Assembly: GCA_001567485.1 (NCBI GenBank)
Contig: JZRA01000142.1
Location: forward strand, 62,001-126,000
DNA: 64,000 nucleotides
Direction: 5' to 3'
DNA from: Chloroflexi bacterium OLB13
Lineage (GTDB): Bacteria > Chloroflexota > Anaerolineae > Aggregatilineales > Phototrophicaceae
Part shown: piece by piece, positions 43,573 to 52,932 of the stretch
Position numbering within the stretch: position 1 is the first letter of the stretch
Layout: every line of letters begins with the position of its first letter
Notes under the pieces: model-generated
Told to the model about the DNA's origin: nothing
Database searches by the model: none
Seen by the model: the letters and a program-made list of their open reading frames with translations, nothing else
Position numbers and translations under genes: made by a program

Positions 43573-44271
43573 TTGTGCATCGTTCTTGCTCTAAGTGTCT
43601 TTCTCACGGGAATAACTCCCTACATGGCCACCGCTCAAGACAGTGATGAGGAGATCCAATCCGCACCAAAGGAACAACTGTCGCTGAACGATATGGCAAA
43701 AGCTACAGTTGTTGCAACTACGGAGATGGATCAGCGTTCACCCGTAACGCTCACCAATGAAGAATACGCGGAAGGTCACCGATTCGCGTCGCGGCTATAT
43801 AAGCTCGAGAACTGCACCGACGACTCCGCGTGCTACTTCGAGGTCTACATGTTTGCCGATGATCCTATCAGCGACGCACGTCCAAAAACGGCCGGTAGAA
43901 CCTCCCCAGCGCCGATGCCTGTCGGATGGATCACAACGCAGGTGTGTGGAGTATCGATCTACGGAGCTCTAGGACTCCAAGTTGCACAATTGCAGCAGAA
44001 CATAACCATCAAGTACTCAAATGCTAGTGGCGGTTTGCCGCGGCTTCCGGCGAAAGGCTTGACTGGAAATCTCAACGGTACTTGGGCGACAATTCCCAAT
44101 ATCTGGATACAGCTCAACGGTCCAAATGCATTTCCCGGATGGAACATCAAAGTAACTTCGGGTGGACTTTATTTCACCGCTGACGGAATCCTTCAGTTTG
44201 GTCCTTTTCCATGGACACAATACTTCCCGACTACAATGGTAGTCGATACCAACACGACGTACTGCGTTTAG
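43573..44271 (+). CDS. secreted protein of unknown function
   Basis: 232 residues if TTG 43573 is the start. A short hydrophobic signal (IVLALSVFLTGITPYMATAQ) is followed by an acidic start (DSDEEIQSAPKEQ), a middle with a Cys pair (LENCTDDSACYFEVYMF), and a strand-rich Asn/Thr/Gly C-terminal half (QLQQNITIKYSNASGGLPRL, NLNGTWATIPNIWIQLNGPN). No family is recognised. Base composition is visibly more AT-rich than neighbours, suggesting transfer. An ATG at 43535 (MDQSQKVVLR) reads into a stop, but one added base would join it to KRLCIVLALS, giving a better signal peptide; this is tentative. Confidence 0.55.
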   Translation: MCIVLALSVFLTGITPYMATAQDSDEEIQSAPKEQLSLNDMAKATVVATTEMDQRSPVTLTNEEYAEGHRFASRLYKLENCTDDSACYFEVYMFADDPISDARPKTAGRTSPAPMPVGWITTQVCGVSIYGALGLQVAQLQQNITIKYSNASGGLPRLPAKGLTGNLNGTWATIPNIWIQLNGPNAFPGWNIKVTSGGLYFTADGILQFGPFPWTQYFPTTMVVDTNTTYCV

Positions 44272-44329
44272 ACTAGATGCGCAACCAGATCGTCCGATAC
44301 TTAGGGTATCACTGCGAGGATGGAACGCT

Positions 44330-44527
44330 ATGAACGACCTACCTGGACTCGGGATTCAAGGCGGGGTTTCACTCGTCAGCCTGACGAACCTCGTCCTCAG
44401 TGGAGTAGTACTCTGGTTGTTGGGAGGAACGGTGGCAATCGTCGTCTATCGCCTTATCCGCGGCCCACACAAGGACAAGTCGAAGCGCGACAAGGACAAG
44501 CTAAAGCGCGACGAGCAATACGAGTAG
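44330..44527 (+). CDS. small membrane protein with charged tail
   Basis: 65 residues from ATG 44330. One membrane helix (LVLSGVVLWLLGGTVAIVVYRLI) and a short, highly charged C-terminal tail of KDKSKRDKDKLKRDE repeats. A GAGGATGG sequence lies upstream. No family is recognised. It follows the secreted protein by 58 nt and shares its lower GC, so the two may have arrived together. Confidence 0.5.
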   Translation: MNDLPGLGIQGGVSLVSLTNLVLSGVVLWLLGGTVAIVVYRLIRGPHKDKSKRDKDKLKRDEQYE

Positions 44528-44594
44528 TCGCCCCTCACAAGGTGAACTCTACCCGCACGCTGCTGCCGCTGATCGCTGATGTTTCAAGCTCAGC

Positions 44595-46295
44595 CTACCC
44601 CTTAGGCAGCGTGAACCAGAACGTGCTGCCTTTACCCAGCTCGCTTTCCACGCCGAGGTGGCCGCCGAGCTTGGTCACCATACGCTGCACGATAGATAGT
44701 CCGATGCCCAACCCGCGCTCGTCGCTGGAGTTCGGCCGCGTGAACAGCGCGAAAATGCGCGCCTTGTCCTCCGGCGCGATGCCGAGGCCGTTGTCCTCCA
44801 CCTCGTAACGCACGCGGTCGCCTTCCGGCTTGGCGCGGATATAAATGCGCAGATCGCGCTGGTCGTCGCGGTATTTGAGCGCGTTGCTGATCAGGTTGGC
44901 GAATACCTCGGTCATCCACTGCGGATGCCCCATCGCCGGGGGCAGATCGCCCTCGATGACGATGCTATCGCGGCTGTCGCCGAAGCGCTCCAACGTGCGC
45001 TGAACGACGGCGTTGACATCGACCTTCTCAACTTTAGCCTTGGCGTCGCGCAGAATCGCCAGCTTGAGTAGATCCTCGATCATTTCCAGCAGCGCATCGA
45101 CCATCTTGGGAATCATCGACAGCATGCGCCGGCCGTTAGACGTGAGGTTCTCGTCTTGCAGCAGATCGGCATAACCGACGATGATCGCGAGCGGAGACTT
45201 TAAGTCGTGGGCAATCGTATGATTAAAGGCGAGCAGTTCGCTGTTGACCTCTTCCAGCGAGCGCGTGTACTTGTGCAGCGCGGCCTCCGCTTGTGTGCGC
45301 TGTCGTAGATACAGAACCAGCATCACCGTAATGCTGAGGACGATCAGGAATCCGAGCAGTCCGCTGTTCTGCGCCTCAGCCCACAACCCTTCTTCGGACA
45401 CCACAAACATCAGATCCCACGTCCGGCCAGCCACCACGACCGACTCGGTGCTGCTGCACGCGCCGAACGCGCTTTCGCGCATGTCCGCCGGGGCCGTCTC
45501 GAACAGCGTCACGTCCGGCACATCGGCGTCATGAATGGCGACCGCCATGCCGGGTATGTCGACACGATTGAAGGCGAAGGCAAAGAAGTCGCTCGCCTGT
45601 AAGACGAGGATGACGAAACCCCGCAAGGCATCCAGCCGTTCGGAGTCAGTCGCTGGTTGAGGACTCTGCGCATAGATCGGTTGGTAGATGTAGATCGTGT
45701 ACGGCTCGTCCGTCCCGAACCGCGTCGGCGGAGATGCGGCCACCGTCCCACGACGCGCGATGTCTAGAAGCATGGCGTAGCGGGCTTCATCGGCGCCGAG
45801 ATCCATGCCGACGACGCCCTCAGGATTGTCCATCGGCGCTCGGAAGTAGATCGGGAAGTACGCGTCTCGCTCTGCGGCGCGCACAACCGCCCCATCGTCA
45901 TCGCGCTCAACGATCTGGAAGTCCGGCGCATAGTCTTCACGGCCCGCCGCTTCAAAATCCGCACGCTCACCGGCAACCACGTATGGCACCCATTGGATAC
46001 GCAGTGCCTCAGGATGTGTCCACAGCATCTGCAAGGCGAACGTATCGAACGACTTACGGTCGACGTTGAGTGAAGTCGCGTACAGCGCCTGAAACGACTC
46101 CAGCACATGCAGCGTGCTTTCGATGCTCTGCTGCACCGACACCGTCACCTGCTCGGTGCGGCGTTCGATGCGGGCAACCGCCATCTCGTGCGCCTGCCGG
46201 TTCAAGACCTGCATGACGAAAACAGCCAGCACAATCCCGATTGCGCCGACGATCAGGTAGCGGACGGTAGGAGAAACCGAACGCGTCACACGCAT
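44595..46295 (-). CDS. sensor histidine kinase with CHASE domain
   Basis: 566 residues. Membrane helix at about 10-28, an extracellular CHASE domain (residues about 40-310, with FDTFALQMLWTHPEALRIQWVPYV and FRAPMDNPEGVVGMDLGAD), a second helix at about 315-335, a short coiled coil, HisKA with AFNHTIAHDLKSPLAIIVGYADLL (H-box intact), and HATPase_c (ISNALKYRDDQ, VEDNGLGIAPEDKARIFALFTR, GLGIGLSIVQRMV). CHASE domains bind small extracellular ligands. No response regulator is adjacent. It begins 6 nt after the carboxylase gene on the same strand. Confidence 0.9.
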   Translation of the reverse strand: MRVTRSVSPTVRYLIVGAIGIVLAVFVMQVLNRQAHEMAVARIERRTEQVTVSVQQSIESTLHVLESFQALYATSLNVDRKSFDTFALQMLWTHPEALRIQWVPYVVAGERADFEAAGREDYAPDFQIVERDDDGAVVRAAERDAYFPIYFRAPMDNPEGVVGMDLGADEARYAMLLDIARRGTVAASPPTRFGTDEPYTIYIYQPIYAQSPQPATDSERLDALRGFVILVLQASDFFAFAFNRVDIPGMAVAIHDADVPDVTLFETAPADMRESAFGACSSTESVVVAGRTWDLMFVVSEEGLWAEAQNSGLLGFLIVLSITVMLVLYLRQRTQAEAALHKYTRSLEEVNSELLAFNHTIAHDLKSPLAIIVGYADLLQDENLTSNGRRMLSMIPKMVDALLEMIEDLLKLAILRDAKAKVEKVDVNAVVQRTLERFGDSRDSIVIEGDLPPAMGHPQWMTEVFANLISNALKYRDDQRDLRIYIRAKPEGDRVRYEVEDNGLGIAPEDKARIFALFTRPNSSDERGLGIGLSIVQRMVTKLGGHLGVESELGKGSTFWFTLPKG

Positions 46296-46301
46296 GCGCC
46301 G

Positions 46302-47915
46302 TTACATCCTGAATACGCCGTAGGTCGTTTCGCCGACCCCGGCATTCAACGCCGCGGAGAGCGCCAGCCCCAACACCCGCCGCGTGTGCAGCGGATCGAG
46401 GATGCCGTCATCCCACAACCGCGCCGACGAGTAGTACGGGTCTCCCTTGCTTTCGTAGTCATCGAGGATCGGCTGTTTGAAAGCGGCCTGTTCTTCAGGG
46501 GTCATGTCGGGCTGGCCGGCGCGCGCCAGTTGATCGCGCTTGATCGTCAGCAGCACGTTGGCCGCCTGCTCGCCGCCCATCACCGAGATGCGCGCGTTCG
46601 GCCACATCCACAGAAAGCGCGGGCCGTAGGCGCGACCGCACATGCCGTAGTTGCCCGCCCCGAAACTGCCGCCGATGATCACGGTGAACTTCGGCACGTC
46701 GGCGTTGGCGACGGCATGCACCATCTTGGCCCCATCTTTGGCGATGCCGCCTTGTTCATACGCCTTGCCGACCATAAAGCCGGTGATGTTTTGCAGGAAC
46801 ACCAGCGGAATACGCCGCGTGGTGCATAGTTCGATGAAATGCGTCCCTTTGAGCGCCGACTCGCTGAACAGCACGCCGTTGTTGGCGACAATCCCGACCG
46901 GATACCCCTCGATGTACGCAAAGCCGGTCACCAGCGTCGGGCCATAACGCGCCTTGAACTCGCGGAAGCGACTGCCGTCAACCAACCGCGCGATGACTTC
47001 GCGCACGTCGTAGGTCTCGCGGAACGAGGTCGGCAGGATTCCGTACAGGTCTTCAGCGGCGTACAGCGGCGGCTCAGGCGGTTTCACGTCCTGATCGACA
47101 CGCTTGACGCGGTTGAGATTGGCGACGATCCCGCGCACGATCTCCAGCGCGTGTTCGTCATCTTCCGCGAAGTGATCGGCCACGCCGGAGATGCGCGTAT
47201 GCACGTCCGCGCCGCCCAGTTCCTCAGCCGTGACCTCCTCGCCGGTTGCGGCCTTCACCAGCGGCGGCCCGCCGAGGAAGATCGTCCCCGTGCCTTTGAC
47301 GATCACCGTCTCGTCACTCATGGCCGGCACGTAGGCCCCGCCGGCTGTGCAGCTCCCCATCACGCACGCGATCTGCGGGATTTTGGCGGCGCTCATGCGC
47401 GCTTGGTTGTAGAAGATGCGGCCGAAATCGTCATGATCGGGGAACACCTCGTCCTGCATCGGCAGGAACGCCCCGCCGCTGTCGACCAGATAGATGCAGG
47501 GGAGGTTGTTCTCAAGCGCGACCTGCTGCGCGCGCAGATGCTTCTTCACGGTCATCGGATAGTACGAGCCGCCCTTGACCGTGGCGTCGTTGGCGACGAT
47601 CAAACATTCGACGCCGCTGATCCGCCCGATGCCGGTGACGATCCCCGCGGCCGGTGTCTCGTCGGGCGAATACAACTCCCACGCGGCCAACGGCGCGATC
47701 TCCAGAAACGGCGATCCGGGATCAAGCAGTTTGTCGATACGCTCGCGCACGAGCAGCTTGCCCTGCTCGCGGTGGCGCTGTTGATAACGCGGCCCGCCGC
47801 CCTCACTCACCCGGCGCAGACGCTCCTTGAGTTGTTCGGCAAGCGCACGGTTATGCGCGGCATTAGTCTCGAATCGCGGGTCGGACGGATTTGCAAGCGT
47901 TTCGAGGATTTCCAT
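46302..47915 (-). CDS. acyl-CoA carboxylase carboxyltransferase subunit (MccB/PccB type)
   Basis: 537 residues, as in methylcrotonyl-CoA carboxylase beta subunits. [38 protein letters not shown] is the family N-terminus. The acyl-CoA and carboxybiotin sites lie around [40 protein letters not shown] and [41 protein letters not shown]. It transfers CO2 from carboxybiotin to an acyl-CoA (leucine or isoprenoid breakdown in the MCC case). The biotin carboxylase partner is not in the window. The start ATG 47915 is chosen over a TTG at 47945. Confidence 0.92.
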   Translation of the reverse strand: MEILETLANPSDPRFETNAAHNRALAEQLKERLRRVSEGGGPRYQQRHREQGKLLVRERIDKLLDPGSPFLEIAPLAAWELYSPDETPAAGIVTGIGRISGVECLIVANDATVKGGSYYPMTVKKHLRAQQVALENNLPCIYLVDSGGAFLPMQDEVFPDHDDFGRIFYNQARMSAAKIPQIACVMGSCTAGGAYVPAMSDETVIVKGTGTIFLGGPPLVKAATGEEVTAEELGGADVHTRISGVADHFAEDDEHALEIVRGIVANLNRVKRVDQDVKPPEPPLYAAEDLYGILPTSFRETYDVREVIARLVDGSRFREFKARYGPTLVTGFAYIEGYPVGIVANNGVLFSESALKGTHFIELCTTRRIPLVFLQNITGFMVGKAYEQGGIAKDGAKMVHAVANADVPKFTVIIGGSFGAGNYGMCGRAYGPRFLWMWPNARISVMGGEQAANVLLTIKRDQLARAGQPDMTPEEQAAFKQPILDDYESKGDPYYSSARLWDDGILDPLHTRRVLGLALSAALNAGVGETTYGVFRM

Positions 47916-48127
47916 GCGTGACCATTCAAGTGGAATAGCTAACAATCAGAAAAATGACACCCTACGCGCAAGCATACCATAAATGCTGTTCGTAATGATT
48001 GGGGATGCAGGTGGTGATTGCCCGCTTTTCATCCCTCCTTCAAACACGACGGCGACGTTCGACTGCTAGCGCCAGCGGCCACCTACGCGCTATCTTCTAG
48101 CGGCTCTGATTACACTTTGGGGGATTT

Positions 48128-49498
48128 ATGCTTTATGGGATGCTGACGCTAGAGGAGATGCGCGCCCGCGTCGAACGCGGCGAGATCGAGACCATCGTCC
48201 TCGGCTTTACCGATCACTATGGGCGGTTGATGGGCAAACGCTTCGACGCCGAGTTCTTCCTCGCCAACGCCGAGGACGGCACCCACGGCTGCAACTACCT
48301 GCTGATCGTCGACATGGAAATGGAGCCAACACCCGGCTACAAGTACGCCAACTGGGAGATGGGCTTCGGCGACCTTCATATCGCTCCGGACTTGTCGACC
48401 CTGCGCGTCGCCAGTTGGCTCGACAAGACCGCGCTGGTGTTGTGTGACGTGGTGGACGACAAGGCGCACGATTACGTGCCGGTCGCGCCGCGCTCGATCT
48501 TGCGCCGGCAGATCGCGCGCACGGCGGAACTGGGCTACACCGCGATGGCCGCCTCAGAGCTGGAGTTCTTCGCGTTTGACGACAGTTACCGGCAGGCACA
48601 GGAAAAGGGATACACCGGCCTTCAGCCGATGGGCTGGTACATCGAGGACTATCACATCCTGCAAGGCAGCCGCGAGGAGAAATTCGTCGCTGAGGCGCGC
48701 CGTCACCTCAAGCGTTCCGGTATCCCGGTCGAGAACTCCAAAGGCGAATGGGGCCACGGTCAGCACGAACTCAACGTGCGCTACGCCGAGAGCCTCGTCA
48801 TGGCCGACCGGCACGCGATCTTCAAGCAGTGTTTGAAGGAAGTCGCTGATGCGCTCGGTTTCAGCGTGACGTTCATGGCGAAGCCATTCGACACACAGGC
48901 CGGCTCCAGCGGTCATCTGCACTTCAGCCTGTGGCAGGACGGCCAAAACGCATTCAAGGGCGACAAGCCGCTGGGCAGGGTCGCCGGCTCTGACGTCTTC
49001 CGCTGGTTCCTCGGCGGATGGATGGCGCACGCCGCCGAGATGATGGTGTTCTACGCACCGACGATCAACAGTTACAAGCGCTTCATCGACCTGTCATGGG
49101 CGCCGACGCGCATCGCGTGGAGCTACGACAATCGCACGGCGGGCTTCCGCATTCTCAACAGCGGCGCCGGCCCACGCATCGAAAACCGCATCCCCGGCGC
49201 AGACTGCAACCCGTACCTCGCTTATGCCGCGTCGCTAGCATCTGGCATCGACGGCATCATCAACCGGATCGAGCCACCAGCGATGTTCGATGGCGACATC
49301 TACGCCGCGCAGCAGCTTCCGCGCGTCCCGCGTACGCTCGAACACGCGGTCGAGTTATTCGCGTCCAGCACATTCGCCAAGCAGGCGTTCGGCGCTGATG
49401 TCGTCGAGCATTACGCCCACTTCTACACCAAGGAGGTCGAAGCGTACAACAAAGCCGTCACCGATTGGGAACGCGCACGCTACTTCGAACGGATCTAG
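48128..49498 (+). CDS. glutamine synthetase-family ligase (GlnA/PuuA-like)
   Basis: 456 residues. The family core is present: TAMAASELEFFAF (metal Glu), GEWGHGQHELNVRYAESLVMADRHAIFK, VTFMAKPFDTQAGSSGHLHFSLW (ammonia/ATP region), IDLSWAPTRIAWSYDNRTAGFRIL and RIENRIPGADCNPYLAYAASLA (glutamate and ADP sites). The N-terminal beta-grasp ends VLGFTDHYGRLMGKR. The sequence is nearer to gamma-glutamyl-amine ligases and class III-like paralogues than to canonical GlnA; it lacks the adenylylation-type signature. With the SDR and ALDH genes downstream, an amine or amino-alcohol breakdown role is suggested. Confidence 0.85.
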   Translation: MLYGMLTLEEMRARVERGEIETIVLGFTDHYGRLMGKRFDAEFFLANAEDGTHGCNYLLIVDMEMEPTPGYKYANWEMGFGDLHIAPDLSTLRVASWLDKTALVLCDVVDDKAHDYVPVAPRSILRRQIARTAELGYTAMAASELEFFAFDDSYRQAQEKGYTGLQPMGWYIEDYHILQGSREEKFVAEARRHLKRSGIPVENSKGEWGHGQHELNVRYAESLVMADRHAIFKQCLKEVADALGFSVTFMAKPFDTQAGSSGHLHFSLWQDGQNAFKGDKPLGRVAGSDVFRWFLGGWMAHAAEMMVFYAPTINSYKRFIDLSWAPTRIAWSYDNRTAGFRILNSGAGPRIENRIPGADCNPYLAYAASLASGIDGIINRIEPPAMFDGDIYAAQQLPRVPRTLEHAVELFASSTFAKQAFGADVVEHYAHFYTKEVEAYNKAVTDWERARYFERI

Positions 49499-49659
49499 AT
49501 TCCTTGGGGCGCTGCCCTACTCTCCGCCAGAAGGCATACGCCCACTGGACTCCCTCACCGCGAATGTGGCACGCAAGTGTGCCCAATTGGCAAGGATGGG
49601 GTCAAGGGGTGTAGACCTCTTGCAGCGGTGTGAAGGTAAAGCCTCCGAAGAGGTGTATT

Positions 49660-50178
49660 ATGAACACCACGCAGCGGGTACGCCGAATGGGCAGGACATG
49701 GGCAGTCTTCGGTCTGCTCATGGTGGCGCTGCACGTCGCCTTGATTGCAGCGTGGGTGGCGTTCGACCCGGCGCAGACGCGATCGGTCGGCACGATCATC
49801 GTGCTGGTGGTCGTATACTTGGGCGTTTTGGCGGTGCTGGTGATAGGGTTCGCGTCCGCGTTGGGACAGGCATCACTGCCGGTCGAATACCGCGAGGCGG
49901 CGGCTTCGGGCATCGAACTACAGGCTAGAGTTATCGACGTGCAGCAGACGCGCTGGCATTCGAGGCCGGGTGACCCGATAAATTTCGCACCACGCCCTAC
50001 CCGCCGCGTGTATCAAATCCGGGTACAGGTCACGCCAGAGGACGGCCAGCCTTACGAAGCGGAACTGACAGAGTGGCTGATCAGCAGCGACGTGCCGAAA
50101 GTAGGCGCGACCGTCCCGGTGAAAGTTCATCCGCGCTATCCCGAGGTTGCCGTTCTTGTGCGTGATCACCGACAATAG
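49660..50178 (+). CDS. DUF3592-like membrane protein
   Basis: 172 residues from ATG 49660 (GAGG upstream). Two membrane helices (about 12-34 and 42-66), then a beta-rich domain: IELQARVIDVQQTRWHSRPGD, RRVYQIRVQVTPEDGQPYEAELTEWLISSDVPKVGATVPVKVHPRYPEVAVL. The pattern (ARVIDV..., Y.v.V...G..., PKVG..V.V..P) resembles DUF3592 and related domains. Function unknown. No link to the flanking metabolic genes is evident. Confidence 0.6.
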   Translation: MNTTQRVRRMGRTWAVFGLLMVALHVALIAAWVAFDPAQTRSVGTIIVLVVVYLGVLAVLVIGFASALGQASLPVEYREAAASGIELQARVIDVQQTRWHSRPGDPINFAPRPTRRVYQIRVQVTPEDGQPYEAELTEWLISSDVPKVGATVPVKVHPRYPEVAVLVRDHRQ

Positions 50179-50222
50179 CGCGTGGTCTCGTTTAGAGTTC
50201 TCGTCACACTGGAGCACATCTC

Positions 50223-50996
50223 ATGCGGTTGCAAGACAAGGTAGCACTCATCACCGGCGCCGGCAGCGGCATCGGCTATCACACGGCGCTGCTGTTCGCT
50301 CAAGAAGGCGCGGCGGTCGTCGCGGTGGACGTCAACGACGACGGCGGTCAGCAGACGGTCAAGGAAATCACGGCGGCCGGCGGACGCGCGATCTACGTCC
50401 ATGCCGACGTCTCCAGCGCGGCCGACTGCGCCGCGATGGTCGAGGCCGCTGAAACCACCTACGGCAAGCTCAACGTGCTGTTCAACAACGCCGGCATCAT
50501 GCTCAGCGCGGACGACGACGCGGTCAGCACCGAGGAATCAGTATGGGACTTGACGATGGCGGTCAACGTCAAAGGCGTGTTCTTCGGCTGCAAGTACGGC
50601 ATTCCGGCGCTGCGGCGGGCGGGCGGTGGCAGCATCATCAACACGGCCTCGTTCGTGGCGCTGCTGGGCGCGGCGACCCCGCAGCTCGCCTACACCGCCA
50701 GCAAAGGCGCGGTGCTTTCGATGACCCGCGAGCTGGCGACGATCCACGCCCGCGAGAACATCCGCGTTAACGCGCTGTGTCCCGGCCCGCTGCGCACCGA
50801 ACTGCTGATGAAGTTCCTCAACACCGAGGAGAAGAAGCAGCGCCGCCTCGTGCATATCCCGATGGGCCGCTTCGGCGAGGCGAAAGAGATGGCGTACGCC
50901 GCGCTGTATCTCGCATCTGACGAATCGTCCTACGTCACCGGTACCGAGTTCGTCGTCGACGGCGGCATCACCGCGGCCTACGTCACGCCGCAGTGA
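50223..50996 (+). CDS. short-chain dehydrogenase/reductase
   Basis: 257 residues, classical SDR. TGAGSGIGYHTALLFAQEGA is the NAD(P)-binding TGxxxGIG motif, NNAGIM the structural NNAG motif, and the catalytic residues are in NTASFVALLGAATPQLAYTASKGAVLSMTRELA (YxxxK). The C-terminus (VTGTEFVVDGGITAAYVTPQ) is the usual SDR end. An Asp follows strand 2 (VVAVDVNDDG), which favours NAD over NADP. The stop overlaps the ALDH start by 4 nt, so the two oxidoreductases probably catalyse successive alcohol-to-aldehyde-to-acid steps. Confidence 0.92.
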   Translation: MRLQDKVALITGAGSGIGYHTALLFAQEGAAVVAVDVNDDGGQQTVKEITAAGGRAIYVHADVSSAADCAAMVEAAETTYGKLNVLFNNAGIMLSADDDAVSTEESVWDLTMAVNVKGVFFGCKYGIPALRRAGGGSIINTASFVALLGAATPQLAYTASKGAVLSMTRELATIHARENIRVNALCPGPLRTELLMKFLNTEEKKQRRLVHIPMGRFGEAKEMAYAALYLASDESSYVTGTEFVVDGGITAAYVTPQ

Positions 50997-52399
50997 GTGA
51001 GACGATGAGCGAGATACAACGCACCTTCACGCCGATTGACGGCTCGCTGTTCCTTGAGCGCGAGCTGGCCGATGACGCGCACATCGAGGCGGTTTTGACC
51101 CGCGCCGAGGCGGCCCAAGCGGGCTGGCGCGCAGCAGCTATCGCTGACCGCGCAGCGGCTTGCACGGCGCTGGTCGACTGGGTCGTCGCGCGCAAAGACA
51201 CGTTCGGCGAGGAGCTGACGCGGCAGATCGGCCGGCCGATTCGCTACACACCCAATGAGATCGCTGGCGGCTTCCAAGAACGCGCGCGCTACATGATCGC
51301 CGCCGCGCCAGAATCGCTGGCCGACATCGAACCCGCGCCGAAAGAGGGCTTCCGCCGCTTCATCCGCCGCGAGCCGGTCGGGACGGTGCTGGTGTTAGCC
51401 CCGTGGAATTACCCGTGGCTGACGGCGGTCAACGCCGTCATCCCCGCGCTGATGGCCGGTAACTGCGTGATCCTCAAGCACTCCGACCAGACCCCGCTGG
51501 TGGCCGAACGGCTCACCGAGGCGGCGCGCGCGGCAGGGCTGCCCGATGGGGTGTTCCAGCACGTCCACATGACTCACGATGCCGTGGCCCGCGTGATTCA
51601 AGACCCGCGTATCGCGGCCGTCGTGTTCACCGGATCGGTGGCGGGCGGACATGCCGTGACGCAGGCGGCCAGCACGCGCTTCATCCGCGTGGCGACCGAG
51701 TTGGGCGGCAAAGACCCGGCTTACGTGCGCGCTGACGCCGACCTTGCCTTCGCTGTCGAGAACGTCATGGACGGCGTGCTGTTCAACTCTGGACAGTCGT
51801 GCTGCGCGGTCGAACGCATCTACGTGCATCAAGACGTGTATCAGCAGTTCGTGGACGGCGCAGTGGCACTCACCCACAGCTATGTGCTGGGCAATCCGCT
51901 GGACTCGTCGGTGACGCTCGGCCCGCTGGTGCGCACGCGCGCGGCGGAGTTTGTGCGCGGGCAGATCGCTGAGGCAGTGGCCCGTGGCGCGCAGGCGCTG
52001 ATCGACCCGGCGCGTTTCCCGGACGACCGGCCCAATTCGCCCTACCTTGCGCCACAGATTCTGGTGAACGTCGATCATGCGATGCGTGTGATGACCGAGG
52101 AGAGCTTCGGCCCGGTGGTCGGCATCATGCCGGTCAGGGACGATGCCGAAGCGGTGCGCCTGATGAACGACAGCATCTACGGCCTGACCGCGTCGATCTG
52201 GACACGCGACGCCGACACGGCGATTGCCCTTGGCGGACAGATAGAGACCGGCACGGTGTATATGAACCGGTGCGACTATCTCGATCCGGCACTGGTATGG
52301 ACAGGCGTGAAGGACAGCGGGCGCGGCATGTCGCTGTCGGTGCTGGGCTACGAACATTTCACGCAGCCCAAATCGTATCACTTGCGAATCGCCACATAA
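50993..52399 (+). CDS. NAD(P)-dependent aldehyde dehydrogenase
   Basis: 468 residues from GTG 50993. PVGTVLVLAPWNYPWL, VVFTGSVAGG (cofactor site), TELGGKDPAYV (general base Glu) and FNSGQSCCAVERIYV (catalytic Cys) are all present, and TEESFGPVVGIMPV and GVKDSGRGMSLSVLGYEHFT are family blocks. The NWP-type motif reads APWNYP, common in succinate-semialdehyde and betaine-aldehyde type enzymes. Two cysteines occur in the active-site motif (SCC). Translation is coupled to the SDR gene. Confidence 0.93.
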   Translation: MSETMSEIQRTFTPIDGSLFLERELADDAHIEAVLTRAEAAQAGWRAAAIADRAAACTALVDWVVARKDTFGEELTRQIGRPIRYTPNEIAGGFQERARYMIAAAPESLADIEPAPKEGFRRFIRREPVGTVLVLAPWNYPWLTAVNAVIPALMAGNCVILKHSDQTPLVAERLTEAARAAGLPDGVFQHVHMTHDAVARVIQDPRIAAVVFTGSVAGGHAVTQAASTRFIRVATELGGKDPAYVRADADLAFAVENVMDGVLFNSGQSCCAVERIYVHQDVYQQFVDGAVALTHSYVLGNPLDSSVTLGPLVRTRAAEFVRGQIAEAVARGAQALIDPARFPDDRPNSPYLAPQILVNVDHAMRVMTEESFGPVVGIMPVRDDAEAVRLMNDSIYGLTASIWTRDADTAIALGGQIETGTVYMNRCDYLDPALVWTGVKDSGRGMSLSVLGYEHFTQPKSYHLRIAT

Positions 52400-52443
52400 G
52401 CGTATAGTTGTGTCATCGCAAATTTGCAGCCGGGGACTCTGCA

Positions 52444-52920
52444 ATGGATGCGCTGACGATTCTGTTCTATGGCAACAAGACGTTTCTGGCGGCCCTTGAG
52501 GGGCTGAAGCACGATCACTGGTTGACGGGCGGTGTGTGCGGCGTGTGGTCAGTCAAAGACATCGTCGCGCACATGGCCTGTTATGAACTGCTGATCGGCG
52601 ATGTGCTCGGCACGTTCACCGGGGCCGCCGAACACCCCATGCTCGACCGGAAGGCCGCTATGGGCGAGGCGTGGAATGATGCCACTGTAGCCGAACGGCG
52701 GCATCTCACCGCACAGGCGGCGCTGGACGAGTATCTCGCGGCGTATGCGCAGAAGATGGCGCGGGCCGAGGCGGTCGGCGCGGCCAAGCTGGCCGAAGTC
52801 GGGACGATCCCGTGGTACGGCGAAAAATACGCGCTGGACGATTACCTCGTGTATACGGATTACGGCCACAAGCGCGAACATGCCGCGCAGATCATGGTCT
52901 TCCGCGACACGCTGAAATAA
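52444..52920 (+). CDS. DinB-like four-helix protein
   Basis: 158 residues from ATG 52444. LKHDHWLTGGVCGVWSVKDIVAHMACYELLIGDVL is the typical DinB/DfsB 'W..kdvlaHl..we' helix with its metal-type His. The rest continues as further helices, ending DYGHKREHAAQIMVFRDTL. Family members include metal-dependent S-transferases for bacillithiol or mycothiol and stress proteins of unknown role. It follows the ALDH gene by 44 nt and converges with the MFS gene. Confidence 0.72.
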   Translation: MDALTILFYGNKTFLAALEGLKHDHWLTGGVCGVWSVKDIVAHMACYELLIGDVLGTFTGAAEHPMLDRKAAMGEAWNDATVAERRHLTAQAALDEYLAAYAQKMARAEAVGAAKLAEVGTIPWYGEKYALDDYLVYTDYGHKREHAAQIMVFRDTLK

Positions 52921-52932
52921 AGGATCGACGCG

